This document shows positions 43,611-52,811 of a DNA stretch of 64,000 bases, piece after piece. This DNA is from Streptomyces sp. NBC_00464. GTDB taxonomy: Bacteria > Actinomycetota > Actinomycetes > Streptomycetales > Streptomycetaceae. The translations under genes and the position numbers were made by a program. The number at the start of each line of letters is the position of its first letter. Within the stretch, counting starts at the first letter, position 1. The DNA lies in NCBI RefSeq assembly GCF_036013915.1, contig NZ_CP107899.1, positions 4,712,001-4,776,000 of the forward strand, in the 5' to 3' direction. The notes under the pieces are model-generated. The model saw only the letters and a list, made by a program, of their open reading frames with translations. It did not search any database and had not been told where the DNA came from.

Positions 43611-44046
43611 TGCGGGGTTCCGTCCTCAATCGCCGGACGGGCTTGGGTGCGGGTGCCCCGCGGGGGTTCGCCGTGCCCCGGTGGGTGGGGGTCCGGGGCC
43701 CCTCCGGGGCGTCTCCTCAGACGACGAACGTTCCGCGGGTACGCGATGGACCCGGGTCGATGTTCGTCGTCCTGCGGGGACTCCCCTGCACGGCCCCGAA
43801 CCCGGCCGCCCTGCGTCTGCGGAGCACTATCGCCGGTGTGCAGACGCACACGATGCAGGGTGGGGGCGTGCAGGGGAGTCCCCGCAGAAAATGGCGTACG
43901 ACCCGGGTCCCTGTTCGTCGTCGGGTGCACACGCCATTTTTGAGGAGTCTCCCCGGAGGGCCCCCACCCCCACCCACCGGGCAGAGGCGCACCCGGCGGG
44001 GGACCCGCACACAAGCCCGTCCGGCGATTGAGGACGGAACCCCGCA
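43611..44046. repeat. 436-bp nested palindrome (giant imperfect inverted repeat)
   Basis: The outermost 35 bp (43611-43645) are perfectly complementary to 44012-44046, and the arms continue inward as imperfect inverted repeats with shared blocks such as GCGGGGACTCCCCTGCA on both sides, down to a central TGCGTCTGC/GCAGACGCA stem near 43811-43846. Direct copies of ACCCGGGTCNNNGTTCGTCGTC occur in the interior. Flanking short tandem TGCGGGGTT units extend to about 43595 and 44090. No transposase is encoded. It resembles a MITE-like or REP-like element of Streptomyces; the CGTCCTCAATCGCCGGACGG motif is familiar from many intergenic regions of the genus. Confidence 0.85.
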
Positions 44047-44128
44047 CCCCCAAACCCCGCACCCCCAAACCCCGCACCCCGTTTCTCAGAGATCGCTCAT
44101 GTACGGCCCTTAATCTGCGCCCACGGAA

Positions 44129-44728
44129 TTGAGCACAGGAGCCGTCGAGAGGGGCACGGACGTGGGGCGCGGAGCGCAGTCGTTGGCGAGAGTGGCCGTG
44201 ATCGTACGGGCCGGAGCGGCGCCCATGTGGTGGCCGGGCCTGGTCGCGGCGGCCATCGGGGCACTGGTACCGGGACTCACCGGTCGGCGTATCGGACTGC
44301 TGGCAGGGGCGGCGCTGTTCCTGGTCACCCTGGCCGTCGTGGCGCTGTCGCGCGGGGGCCGGTACGCCTCGCTCGCCCGGGGCGCCACCCGGGCCGGCCG
44401 CACCGACTTCCTCCAGGACCGGGCCGTGACGGTACGAAACTGGCGCCGGGGCCACCGCTGGTGGCTGCTCGGGGCGTTCCTCGCGGCGGTCGCCAGTGCG
44501 TTCGCCGTGCCCGGGGCGGGCGGGCTGCTGCTCGCCGGGGCCGGTGCCGGGCTCTGGGCCAAGGCCGTCCGGATCGGGCAGCGGGAGCGCCGGGACGATG
44601 TCCTGTACTGGGTCCGCACGGACTGGGTGGGGCGCGGCCGCCCCGCCGGCAAGCAGGTCGAGGCCTACCGGACGACGGGGCCCGCGGCGGGCGACGCGGC
44701 GCCCGGTGGGGCGCGGCGCTCCCGCTGA
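44129..44728 (+). CDS. Small membrane protein, unknown
   Basis: This 199-residue protein has two N-terminal and one or two further hydrophobic segments (MWWPGLVAAAIGALVPGL; IGLLAGAALFLVTLAVVAL; WWLLGAFLAAVASAFAVPG) and a basic C-terminal tail. The start is uncertain: TTG 44129 is the most upstream plausible one, with only a weak ribosome site. No family was recognised. It ends 7 nt before the stop of the convergent Roadblock gene. Confidence 0.65.
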   Translation: MSTGAVERGTDVGRGAQSLARVAVIVRAGAAPMWWPGLVAAAIGALVPGLTGRRIGLLAGAALFLVTLAVVALSRGGRYASLARGATRAGRTDFLQDRAVTVRNWRRGHRWWLLGAFLAAVASAFAVPGAGGLLLAGAGAGLWAKAVRIGQRERRDDVLYWVRTDWVGRGRPAGKQVEAYRTTGPAAGDAAPGGARRSR

Positions 44729-44735
44729 TCCGGGG

Positions 44736-45110
44736 TCAGATCTCCAGGTCGGCCTCGATCTTCTTCAGCTGGTGGCGGGCCATGGCCAGGTTCGCCCGGC
44801 CGGAGTCCAGTACGAGGTACAGGAACAGGCCGTTGTTGCCACGGGTCTTGAGCAGCCGGATCAGGTGGTACTGGGTGCCCAGCGTGATCAGGATGTCCTC
44901 GATCTCGTCCTGGATGCCGAGGTGTTCCATGGTGCGGAGCTTGGCCCGTACGACGTCGGTGTTGCCCGCGGCCGCGACCTCCAGGTTGAAGTCCTTGCCG
45001 CCGCCGAGGGTGCCCAGCGCCATGCCGCTCGTGTAGTCGACGAGGGCGACACCGGTGGTGCCCTCGATGGACGACATCGCTTCCTTCAGTGACGCTTCGG
45101 TGTTCGCCAT
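44736..45110 (-). CDS. Roadblock/LC7 domain protein (cluster member 1)
   Basis: This 124-residue single-domain Roadblock/LC7 protein has the typical core VALVDYTSGMALGTLGGG and a C-terminal amphipathic helix (GRANLAMARHQLKKIEADLEI). Roadblock proteins act as partners or GAPs of small Ras-like GTPases (MglB type) in bacteria. It is the last gene of a leftward four-gene cluster that has three such proteins. No GTPase gene is present nearby. Confidence 0.9.
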   Translation of the reverse strand: MANTEASLKEAMSSIEGTTGVALVDYTSGMALGTLGGGKDFNLEVAAAGNTDVVRAKLRTMEHLGIQDEIEDILITLGTQYHLIRLLKTRGNNGLFLYLVLDSGRANLAMARHQLKKIEADLEI

Positions 45111-45183
45111 AGTGCTCGTTTCCTTTCCCTGACCGGTCGGGACGACCGGTTCCGTTTCTGAGTCGTGCCGGGCTCGTGCGGCG

Positions 45184-45696
45184 TCATGTCGTGCGGTGCG
45201 GCAGGGGGCCGGGCTGCTGCGGGGTGCGGGGCACCGGGGCGCGCGGGCCGGGGGAGGGCTGGGGTGTCCGCTCCAGGGCGGCGTCGACGAGCTCGCCGAT
45301 CCGGGAGCCGGACCTGCGGCCCTCCAGATGGAGCCGGCCGACGTTGATGCGGTCCTCGGCGAGCAGGGTCAGTACGGCGGAGGAGCCGGCGGCGTACGTC
45401 GCGATGTAGCCCGTCTCGCCGCGCACGAGGAGTTCGCGGAAGCCGCCGCGGCCGGTCGCGTCCGTCATCCGGATCGAGACGCCGAGCGCGGCCGCGGTCA
45501 GGGCGGCGACGCCCTCCGCCTCCACTCCCGGGGTGTCATGGGCCAGGACGAGACCGTCGGTACTGGCCGCGAGGGCGCCGGAGAGGAGCGGAACCCGGGC
45601 GCGTAACCGCTGGAGCTCGGCCAGGACATCCTGTGCTTCGGCCTCGGGCACCATCAGCTGTCTCCTCCCGGCACGCTGTCTGAGCGCGCGTATCAC
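45184..45696 (-). CDS. Roadblock/LC7 domain protein (cluster member 2)
   Basis: This 170-residue protein has a Roadblock core (PLLSGALAASTDGLVLAHD, ELLVRGETGYIATYAAGSSAVLTLLAE) and a Pro-rich C-terminal tail. GTG 45696 overlaps the stop of the upstream DUF4388 gene (GTGA), so translation is coupled. It is of the conservon CvnB-like kind, but the usual histidine kinase, DUF742 and GTPase genes of a conservon are missing. Confidence 0.85.
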   Translation of the reverse strand: MIRALRQRAGRRQLMVPEAEAQDVLAELQRLRARVPLLSGALAASTDGLVLAHDTPGVEAEGVAALTAAALGVSIRMTDATGRGGFRELLVRGETGYIATYAAGSSAVLTLLAEDRINVGRLHLEGRRSGSRIGELVDAALERTPQPSPGPRAPVPRTPQQPGPLPHRTT

Positions 45697-46478
45697 AGGG
45701 CCTCCAATGCGTCTCGGAGCCGGCGCAACAGGGCGACGTCGGGGTCGGCCGTGACCTCGGGGAGTGCGATGCGGCCGGCCGGGTCCGTCGGCTGCCGTAC
45801 CGCGGCGACCAGACCCGCGGCCGCGAGCCGGCGCAGGTCGACCAAGGTGTGGAACGCCGACCTGCCCAGCTCCTGCGCGATGTCCGTCGCCGTACGCACT
45901 CCGTCCACGCGCTCCAGTACGCGGCGCTGGCGCGGTGGCACGGGGGAGTCGGCCGGCCGGTCGCTCCGTACGAGCGGGGCGCTGTCGGTCACGGCCTCCG
46001 GCCAGATTCGGTCCAGCAGCTCCCGGCGCCGGAGCGTCTCGCGCTGCACGGCGTCCACGGGGACGGGGCGGACCGGGCCGATCCAGTGGGCGACCCCGTA
46101 GCGGAAGCGGGCCGGGGTCCGGGTCGGGGCGAGGGCGAAGAACGCCGCGTCGTACAGGGCTCCCAGGTGGCACAGCTCCAGGGCACCGCCCGGCACCCGG
46201 CCGCTGTCCACGAGGTAGCGGCCCACCCGCCGCCCGGCACCGGCCTGGGCGACCGCGTCCCACCAGCCCTCGCGGTGCAGCGAGCCGCCCCGGGTGAGCA
46301 GGACGTCGATGCCGGGGGTGGCCGGGCTCTCGGCGTGCACCACCTTGCCGTCGGCCAGGTAGAGGGTGCCGCGGTCGCGCATCAGGGCGCCGGTGGCCCG
46401 TTCGGCGGCGAGGCGCTGGAGCATGGGCGAGAGGGCAGCGGCCGGGGCGGGGGCGGGCGAGGGAGCGGGCGTTCTCAT
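45693..46478 (-). CDS. DUF4388-like protein with winged-helix C-terminus
   Basis: This 261-residue protein has an N-terminal domain of DUF4388 type (RATGALMRDRGTLYLADGKVVHAES, LHREGWWDAVAQAG) and a C-terminal winged-helix-like region (RVLERVDGVRTATDIAQELGRSAFHTLVDLRRLAAAGLV). DUF4388/PATAN domains are found with Roadblock and Mgl-type systems. ATG 46478 overlaps the stop of the upstream gene (ATGA). Its role is unknown; a DNA- or protein-binding adaptor is likely. Confidence 0.78.
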   Translation of the reverse strand: MRTPAPSPAPAPAAALSPMLQRLAAERATGALMRDRGTLYLADGKVVHAESPATPGIDVLLTRGGSLHREGWWDAVAQAGAGRRVGRYLVDSGRVPGGALELCHLGALYDAAFFALAPTRTPARFRYGVAHWIGPVRPVPVDAVQRETLRRRELLDRIWPEAVTDSAPLVRSDRPADSPVPPRQRRVLERVDGVRTATDIAQELGRSAFHTLVDLRRLAAAGLVAAVRQPTDPAGRIALPEVTADPDVALLRRLRDALEAL

Positions 46479-46897
46479 GCCAGGACCAGCCGCTCGGCCA
46501 TCTCGCCCAGCCGTATCCGGGCCAGGGCCAGATTGCCCTCGGCGCGGTCCAGCCACAGGTGGAGGAAGACGCTGCTGTCGAAGTCCGTCTCGACGAACCG
46601 GAGGATGTGGTACCCGGCACGGGTGGTGACGATGACGTCCTCGACCGGTGGCGGCGCTCCCGCAACTCCGCTGCCGTCCGCGTCGGTTGACGCGTCGGGT
46701 AAGCCGGTCGCGAAGGCGGGCTGCTCGGCCGCCATCCGCGCCACCTCCGCCGTCTCCGCGGCGGTGGCCTCGTGGTCGCCGTTGGGCGAGTCACCGATGG
46801 TGCCGAGAGCGAGACCGCTCGTCCAGTCGACCACGGCGGCGCCACGGGCGCCGGGCAGTCTCATGACGTCGAGCAGGCACTCGTCGATTCCGGGCAC
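46475..46897 (-). CDS. Roadblock/LC7-like protein (cluster member 4, first gene)
   Basis: This 140-residue protein has the Roadblock pattern AAVVDWTSGLALGTIGDSPNG and the C-terminal FLHLWLDRAEGNLALARIRL segment also seen in the 44736-45110 protein, so the two are paralogues. An acidic insert lies in the middle. GTG 46897 follows GGAGGGGAG with a spacing of five. It is the first gene of the leftward cluster. Confidence 0.82.
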   Translation of the reverse strand: MPGIDECLLDVMRLPGARGAAVVDWTSGLALGTIGDSPNGDHEATAAETAEVARMAAEQPAFATGLPDASTDADGSGVAGAPPPVEDVIVTTRAGYHILRFVETDFDSSVFLHLWLDRAEGNLALARIRLGEMAERLVLA

Positions 46898-47064
46898 GCG
46901 GACTCCCCTCCGACGCTGCGTGCGGCTGTGACCCAGAGGTTACGCAACGTGCTCGCTCCAGGTGGAGGTTCTGGCATTTTCCATTGGTACATGCGAGCGG
47001 TCCGGGAAAATGCCCCGCCGTGGGCCGTGGAAGGGAGTGCGTGGTCCCTGTCCGCCCCGCCCTG

Positions 47065-47093
47065 TTGACTGGAGCTATTCAGCCACTCAAGAT
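47065..47093 (+). promoter_or_regulatory. Possible hutU promoter
   Basis: TTGACT (47065-47070) and CAAGAT (47088-47093), 17 nt apart, are an acceptable though imperfect -35/-10 pair. The predicted start lies near 47100, inside the palindrome at 47093-47111. Confidence 0.4.
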
Positions 47094-47111
47094 GTGAATA
47101 GAAAATTCACA
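47093..47111 (+). promoter_or_regulatory. Palindromic operator in the hut promoter
   Basis: TGTGAATAGAAAATTCACA has perfect 7-bp arms (TGTGAAT/ATTCACA) around 5 nt. It overlaps the expected transcription start and lies 19 nt upstream of hutU. A second pair, CTATTC (47075-47080) and GAATAG (47096-47101), overlaps it. A hut repressor is the likely ligand. Confidence 0.6.
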
Positions 47112-47130
47112 GTCGCGAGGAGGCATTGCC

Positions 47131-48825
47131 ATGTCAGGACCCCGCCCCGTACGGGCACCGCGCGGTACCGAACTGAGCGCCCTGGGATGGCAGCAGGAAG
47201 CCGCGCTGCGCATGCTGCAGAACAACCTCGACCCCGAGGTCGCCGAGCACCCCGACAAGCTCGTCGTCTACGGCGGCACGGGCAAGGCGGCCCGCGACTG
47301 GCGCTCGTTCGACGCCATGGTCCGCACGCTGCGGACGCTCAAGCAGGACGAGACGATGCTCGTCCAGTCGGGGCGGCCGGTCGGCGTCATGCAGACGCAC
47401 GAGTGGGCCCCGCGCGTCCTGATCGCCAACTCCAATCTGGTCGGCGACTGGGCGAACTGGGAGGAGTTCCGCCGCCTGGAGGCGCTCGGGCTCACCATGT
47501 ACGGCCAGATGACCGCCGGTTCGTGGATCTACATCGGTACGCAGGGCATCCTCCAGGGCACCTACGAGACGTTCGCCGCCGTCGCCGCGAAGAAGTTCGG
47601 CGGGACGCTGGCCGGGACGATCACGCTGACCGCCGGGCTCGGCGGCATGGGCGGCGCCCAGCCGCTCGCCGTGACGATGAACGACGGCGTCGCGATCTGT
47701 ATCGACTGCGACCCGCGCGCCATCGAGCGCCGCATCGAGCACCGCTTCCTGGACGTGAAGGCGGACAACCTGGCCCACGCGCTCCAGCTGGCCACCGAGG
47801 CGAGGGACGCCCGCAAGCCGCTCTCCATCGGACTGCTCGGCAACGCCGCGGATCTGCTGCCCCGGATGCTCGCCGAGGGCGCCCCGGTCGACATCGTCAC
47901 CGACCAGACCAGCGCGCACGACCCGCTGGCCTACCTCCCGCTCGGCGTCGACTTCGACGACATGGCCGACTACGCCACCGAGAAGCCCGCCGACTTCACC
48001 CTGCGCGCCCGTGAGTCGATGGCGAAGCACGTCGAGGCGATGGTCGGCTTCATGGACGCCGGTGCGGAGGTCTTCGACTACGGCAACTCGATCCGCGGCG
48101 AGGCCCAGCTCGCCGGATACGGGCGGGCCTTCGACTTCCCGGGCTTCGTGCCCGCCTACATCAGGCCCCTGTTCTGCGAGGGCAAGGGCCCGTTCCGCTG
48201 GGCGGCGCTCTCCGGTGAGGCCTCCGACATCCACAAGACCGACAAGGCGATGCTGGAGCTCTTCCCGGAGAACGAGTCGCTGCACCGCTGGATCAAGATG
48301 GCCGGCGAGCGCGTCCACTTCCAGGGCCTGCCCGCCCGCATCTGCTGGCTCGGCCAGGGTGAGCGCGACAAGGCCGGCGAGCGCTTCAACGACATGGTCG
48401 CCAGTGGCGAACTGGTCGCCCCGCTGGCCATCGGCCGTGACCACCTGGACTGCGGCTCGGTCGCCTCGCCGTACCGCGAGACCGAAGCCATGCTCGACGG
48501 ATCCGACGCGATCGCCGACTGGCCGCTGCTGAACGCCATGGTCAACGTGGCCTCCGGCGCCTCCTGGGTCTCCATCCACCACGGCGGCGGCGTGGGCATG
48601 GGCCGGTCCATCCACGCCGGACAGGTGACGGTCGCCGACGGTACGAAGCTGGCGGGCGAGAAGATCCGCCGGGTACTGACCAACGACCCGGGCATGGGTG
48701 TCATCCGGCACGTCGACGCCGGTTACGACATCGCGGAGTCGGTCGCCGCGGAGCGCGGGGTCAGGGTCCCGATGCGCGAGGGCGGCCCGGACACGCAGGC
48801 AGGCACGGACGGGACCGCCGCGTGA
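47131..48825 (+). CDS. hutU: Urocanate hydratase
   Basis: This 564-residue NAD+-dependent enzyme converts urocanate to imidazolonepropionate in histidine degradation. It has [10 protein letters not shown] near the N-terminus, [16 protein letters not shown] (the NAD-binding glycine-rich motif) and the downstream conserved [20 protein letters not shown]. The length is normal. ATG 47131 follows CGAGGAGG. It is the first gene of the hut operon and overlaps the next by 4 nt (GTGA). The histidine ammonia-lyase gene hutH is not in the window. Confidence 0.97.
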   Translation: MSGPRPVRAPRGTELSALGWQQEAALRMLQNNLDPEVAEHPDKLVVYGGTGKAARDWRSFDAMVRTLRTLKQDETMLVQSGRPVGVMQTHEWAPRVLIANSNLVGDWANWEEFRRLEALGLTMYGQMTAGSWIYIGTQGILQGTYETFAAVAAKKFGGTLAGTITLTAGLGGMGGAQPLAVTMNDGVAICIDCDPRAIERRIEHRFLDVKADNLAHALQLATEARDARKPLSIGLLGNAADLLPRMLAEGAPVDIVTDQTSAHDPLAYLPLGVDFDDMADYATEKPADFTLRARESMAKHVEAMVGFMDAGAEVFDYGNSIRGEAQLAGYGRAFDFPGFVPAYIRPLFCEGKGPFRWAALSGEASDIHKTDKAMLELFPENESLHRWIKMAGERVHFQGLPARICWLGQGERDKAGERFNDMVASGELVAPLAIGRDHLDCGSVASPYRETEAMLDGSDAIADWPLLNAMVNVASGASWVSIHHGGGVGMGRSIHAGQVTVADGTKLAGEKIRRVLTNDPGMGVIRHVDAGYDIAESVAAERGVRVPMREGGPDTQAGTDGTAA

Positions 48826-50057
48826 GCCCCACCTTCCACGCGATGTGGGCGTCCCTGCGGAACATCGGCCGCAACGCCGAGTCCGGCGGCTACCGGCGCT
48901 ACGCCTGGACCGGGGCCGACGCCGACTGCCGCCTCTGGTTCCGGATGCAGGCAGAGGCCCGCGGCCTCGACTGCGAGGTGGACCGCAACGGCAACCAGTG
49001 GGCCTGGCGCGGCGACCCCCTGGCCGGGGACGCCGTCGTCACCGGCTCGCACCTCGACTCCGTACCGGACGGCGGAGCCTTCGACGGACCGCTCGGCGTC
49101 GTCTCCTCCTTTGCCGCGCTCGACGAACTCCGCCGCAGGGGAGTGGAGTTCACCAGGCCGCTGGCCATCACCAACTTCGGTGACGAGGAGGGTGCGCGCT
49201 TCGGTCTCGCCTGTGTCGGCTCCCGGCTGGCCGCCGGGCAGCTGACCGTCGAGGCCGCGCACCGTCTGCGCGACGGTGACGGCGTCCCCCTGCCGCAAGC
49301 CATGGAAGCGGCCGGGTACGACCCCGACGCCATCGGCCCGGACCCCGAACGGCTGGCCCGTATCGGCGCGTTCGTCGAACTCCACGTCGAGCAGGGCCGC
49401 GCCCTCGACCTCACCGGCGACCCGGTCGGCATCGCCTCCGCCATCTGGCCGCACGGACGCTGGCGGTTCGACTTCCGGGGCGAGGCCAACCACGCGGGCA
49501 CCACCCGGCTCGCCGACCGTCGCGACCCGATGCTCACGTACGCCGAGACCGTGCTCGCGGCCCGGCGGGAGGCGGAACTGGCCGGCGCGCTGGCCACCTT
49601 CGGCAAGATCGCCGTCGAGCCGAACGGCGTCAACGCCATCCCCTCCCTCGTGCGTGGCTGGCTCGACTCCCGCGCCGCCGACCAGGACACCCTGGACACC
49701 GTCGTCGCCGGTATCGAGCAGGCCGCCCGGGAGTACGCGGAGCGGGCCGGGATCGACCTCGACGTCGTACGGGAGTCCTTCACGCCCGTCGTGGAGTTCC
49801 AGCACGCCCTGCGCGACGAGCTGGGCGCGCTCCTGAAGGGCTCCGCCGTCCGGGACACCGGGCGCGACGTCCCCGTGCTCGGCACCGGAGCCGGACACGA
49901 TGCGGGTATTTTGTCCGCTTCGGTCCCTACCGCCATGCTGTTCGTGCGGAACCCCACCGGGATCTCGCACTCGCCGGCCGAGTTCGCCGCCGAGGACGAC
50001 TGCGTGGCCGGGGTGATCGCACTCGCCGACGTACTGGAAGGTCTCGCGTGCCGATGA
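48822..50057 (+). CDS. M20-family amidohydrolase; candidate N-formylglutamate deformylase
   Basis: This 411-residue zinc-dependent enzyme is of the allantoate amidohydrolase/N-carbamoyl-L-amino-acid hydrolase group: [18 protein letters not shown] and DEEGARFG hold metal ligands, FVELHVEQG and [11 protein letters not shown] follow, and GISHSPAEF is the last motif. In a pathway with HutF the product is N-formylglutamate, which needs a deformylase (HutG); no hutG gene is here, and this gene sits exactly between hutU and hutF with overlaps on both sides. It is therefore a good candidate to do that step. The usual annotation as allantoate amidohydrolase rests on family only. Confidence 0.85.
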   Translation: MSPTFHAMWASLRNIGRNAESGGYRRYAWTGADADCRLWFRMQAEARGLDCEVDRNGNQWAWRGDPLAGDAVVTGSHLDSVPDGGAFDGPLGVVSSFAALDELRRRGVEFTRPLAITNFGDEEGARFGLACVGSRLAAGQLTVEAAHRLRDGDGVPLPQAMEAAGYDPDAIGPDPERLARIGAFVELHVEQGRALDLTGDPVGIASAIWPHGRWRFDFRGEANHAGTTRLADRRDPMLTYAETVLAARREAELAGALATFGKIAVEPNGVNAIPSLVRGWLDSRAADQDTLDTVVAGIEQAAREYAERAGIDLDVVRESFTPVVEFQHALRDELGALLKGSAVRDTGRDVPVLGTGAGHDAGILSASVPTAMLFVRNPTGISHSPAEFAAEDDCVAGVIALADVLEGLACR

Positions 50058-51469
50058 CAACGGAGCCGACAACGGAGCCGACGACGGAGCTCGCCACGGA
50101 GCCGGCGGGCAAGCCCGTCACCGTGACGTACTGGCTGTCCCATGCCTGGCTCGGCACCCATGTCGAACCGGACGTCGTCCTGGAGGTGGCCGGCGGACGG
50201 ATCGCCGGGGTGCGGACCGGCGTCGACGCCCCGCCGCCCGGCGCGACCGTGCTGCGCGGGCTCACCCTGCCGGGGCTCGCCAACGCCCACTCGCACGCCT
50301 TCCACCGCGCCCTGCGCTCCACCGTCCAGGTCGGCTCCGGCACCTTCTGGACCTGGCGCGAGACCATGTACCAGGTCGCGTCCCGGCTCACCCCCGATAC
50401 GTACTACGACCTGGCCCGTGCCGTGTACGCCGAGATGGCGCTGGCCGGCATCACCGCGGTCGGCGAATTCCACTATCTGCACCACGGGCCGGGCGGCGTC
50501 CCGTACGACAACCCGAACGCGATGGGCGAGGCCCTGATCGCGGCAGCCCGCGAGGCCGGAATCCGGATCACCCTGCTGGACACCGCCTACCTCGCCGCCG
50601 GATTCGGCCGTCGGCCCTCCCAGTACCAGACGCCCGACCGGCACCAGCTGCGCTTCTCCGACACCACCGCCGACGCCTGGGCGGAACGCGCCTCCCTCCT
50701 CAAGGGTGACGAACACGCCTTGATCGGCGCGGCCGTTCACTCCGTGCGGGCCGTCCCCGCCGACCAGCTCGCCACCGTCGCCCAGTGGGCCGAGGAGCGG
50801 CAGGCTCCGCTCCATGTCCACCTCTCCGAGCAGACCGCGGAGAACGACGCCTGCCTCGCCACCCACGGCCGCACCCCCACCCGGCTGCTCGCCGACCACG
50901 GGGTCCTCGGCCCGCGCACCACCGGCGTGCACAACACCCACCTCACCGGCGAGGACATCGAGCTCATCGGTTCGACGGCCACCGGCACCTGCATGTGCCC
51001 GACCACCGAACGCGACCTGGCCGACGGCATCGGCCCCGCGGTCGCCCTCCAGCGTGCCGGATCGCCGCTCTCGCTGGGCAGCGACAGCCACGCCGTGATC
51101 GACCTCTTCGAAGAGGCCCGCGCGATGGAGCTCAACGAGCGCCTGCGCACCCGGACCCGCGGCCACTGGACGGCCGCCGCACTGCTGCGCGCCGCCTCGG
51201 CCGACGGCCACGCCGCACTCGGCAGGCCGGACGCGGGCATCCTCGAACCGGGCGCCCCGGCCGACCTCGTGACCGTGGCCCTCGACTCCGTCAGAACCGC
51301 GGGGCCGGTGCCCCGACTGGCAGCCGAAACAGCTGTATTCGCCGCCTCCGCGGCCGATGTGCGGCACACCGTGGTCGCGGGCCGGCACATCGTCCGCGAC
51401 GGACATCACGAGCTGGTCGGCGACGTCCCCGGAGCGCTCGCGAAAGCCATCGCGGCCCTGCACCACTGA
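50054..51469 (+). CDS. hutF: Formimidoylglutamate deiminase
   Basis: This 471-residue amidohydrolase-superfamily enzyme hydrolyses N-formimidoyl-L-glutamate to N-formylglutamate and ammonia. Metal ligands are seen in [23 protein letters not shown] (His of the HxE motif), [13 protein letters not shown] and SDSHAVIDL. The N-terminus has an odd short repeat ([16 protein letters not shown]) encoded by tandem 12-bp units. ATG 50054 overlaps the stop of the preceding gene (ATGA); GTG 50048 is an alternative. It is followed by hutI after 53 nt. Confidence 0.93.
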   Translation: MTTEPTTEPTTELATEPAGKPVTVTYWLSHAWLGTHVEPDVVLEVAGGRIAGVRTGVDAPPPGATVLRGLTLPGLANAHSHAFHRALRSTVQVGSGTFWTWRETMYQVASRLTPDTYYDLARAVYAEMALAGITAVGEFHYLHHGPGGVPYDNPNAMGEALIAAAREAGIRITLLDTAYLAAGFGRRPSQYQTPDRHQLRFSDTTADAWAERASLLKGDEHALIGAAVHSVRAVPADQLATVAQWAEERQAPLHVHLSEQTAENDACLATHGRTPTRLLADHGVLGPRTTGVHNTHLTGEDIELIGSTATGTCMCPTTERDLADGIGPAVALQRAGSPLSLGSDSHAVIDLFEEARAMELNERLRTRTRGHWTAAALLRAASADGHAALGRPDAGILEPGAPADLVTVALDSVRTAGPVPRLAAETAVFAASAADVRHTVVAGRHIVRDGHHELVGDVPGALAKAIAALHH

Positions 51470-51522
51470 GCACCCAGGCGGCGGCCACTCCGCCGCCCCC
51501 ACGCAAGGAGAGCAGCCCCCCG

Positions 51523-52710
51523 ATGACGACGACCGCCATCACCCACATCTCCGCACTGGTCACCAACGACCCCTCCCTCGGTGACAGTTCCCCCCTCGGA
51601 CTGATCCAGGACGCGGCCGTCGTCATCGAGGGCGACCGGGTCGTCTGGACCGGTGAATCAAGCAAAGCACCCGCCACTGACAACGCCGTCGACGCGGGCG
51701 GCCGGGCCGTGATCCCCGGCTTCGTCGACTCCCACTCCCACCTCGTCTTCGCGGGCGACCGCACCCAGGAGTTCAACGCCCGGATGTCCGGCCGCGCCTA
51801 CAGCGCGGGCGGGATCAGGACCACCGTCGCCGCCACCCGCGCGGCCACCGACGACGAGCTCTCCGCCAATGTCGCCCGCTACCTCGCCGAGGCGCTGCGT
51901 CAGGGCACCACGACCTTCGAGACCAAGTCCGGCTACGGCCTCACCGTCGAGGACGAGGCCCGCGCCCTGCGCATCGCGGCCCGCCACACAGACGAGGTCA
52001 CCTTCCTCGGCGCCCACATCGTCTCCCCGGACTACGCGGACGACCCGGCCGGCTACGTCGACCTGGTCACCGGACCGATGCTCGACGCCTGCGCCCCGTA
52101 CGCGCGCTGGATCGACGTCTTCTGCGAGAGGGGCGCGTTCGACGGCGATCAGGCCCGGGCGATCCTGACCGCGGGCCGCGCCAAGGGCCTCCACCCCCGG
52201 GTCCACGCCAACCAGCTCGGGCACGGTCCCGGCGTCCAGCTCGCCGTCGAGCTCGATGCCGCGTCCGCCGACCACTGCACCCACCTCACCGACGCCGACG
52301 TCGACGCCCTGGCCCAGTCGGAGACCGTCGCCACGCTGCTCCCCGGCGCCGAGTTCTCCACCCGGGCGGCCTGGCCCGATGCCCGCCGCCTCCTCGACGC
52401 GGGCGCCACCGTCGCGCTCTCCACGGACTGCAACCCGGGCTCCTCGTTCACCTCGTCCGTCCCGTTCTGCATCGCCCTCGCGGTCCGGGACATGGGCATG
52501 ACCCCCGACGAGGCGCTCTGGTCCGCCACCGCGGGTGGCGCGGCGGCCCTGCGCCGCGGCGACATCGGCCGGATCGCCCCCGGCGCCCGCGCCGACCTGG
52601 TGGTCCTCGACGCCCCCAGCCACGTCCACCTCGCCTACCGGCCGGGCGTACCGCTGGTCCACGAGGTCTGGCGGAGCGGCGAGCGGGTCGTCGCACCGCG
52701 CAGCGTCTGA
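51523..52710 (+). CDS. hutI: Imidazolonepropionase
   Basis: This 395-residue amidohydrolase converts imidazolonepropionate to N-formimidoyl-L-glutamate. Motifs [14 protein letters not shown] (metal HxH), [29 protein letters not shown] and [13 protein letters not shown] are typical of HutI. ATG 51523 follows AAGGAG. It closes the operon, and a terminator hairpin follows the stop. Confidence 0.97.
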   Translation: MTTTAITHISALVTNDPSLGDSSPLGLIQDAAVVIEGDRVVWTGESSKAPATDNAVDAGGRAVIPGFVDSHSHLVFAGDRTQEFNARMSGRAYSAGGIRTTVAATRAATDDELSANVARYLAEALRQGTTTFETKSGYGLTVEDEARALRIAARHTDEVTFLGAHIVSPDYADDPAGYVDLVTGPMLDACAPYARWIDVFCERGAFDGDQARAILTAGRAKGLHPRVHANQLGHGPGVQLAVELDAASADHCTHLTDADVDALAQSETVATLLPGAEFSTRAAWPDARRLLDAGATVALSTDCNPGSSFTSSVPFCIALAVRDMGMTPDEALWSATAGGAAALRRGDIGRIAPGARADLVVLDAPSHVHLAYRPGVPLVHEVWRSGERVVAPRSV

Positions 52711-52730
52711 TCAGGTCCCGGAGAACGCGG

Positions 52731-52761
52731 AAGGACCTGCCCCTCGGCGGGGCAGGTCCTT
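52731..52761. terminator. Terminator between hutI and the convergent sigma-factor gene
   Basis: The arms 52731-52743 and 52749-52761 form a perfect 13-bp stem with a TCGGC loop, 20 nt after the hutI stop and 50 nt from the stop of the leftward sigma gene. Confidence 0.86.
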
Positions 52762-52811
52762 GATCCGGCAGTCGAACCGGCAGTCCCGCAAGCGCGCCGC
52801 GGGGTGCCCGT

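Noticed and set aside
43592..44113. Open frames inside the 436-bp palindrome
   Set aside because: They exist on both strands because of the inverted repeat and GC content; products are mirror images rich in Arg, Pro and Gly.
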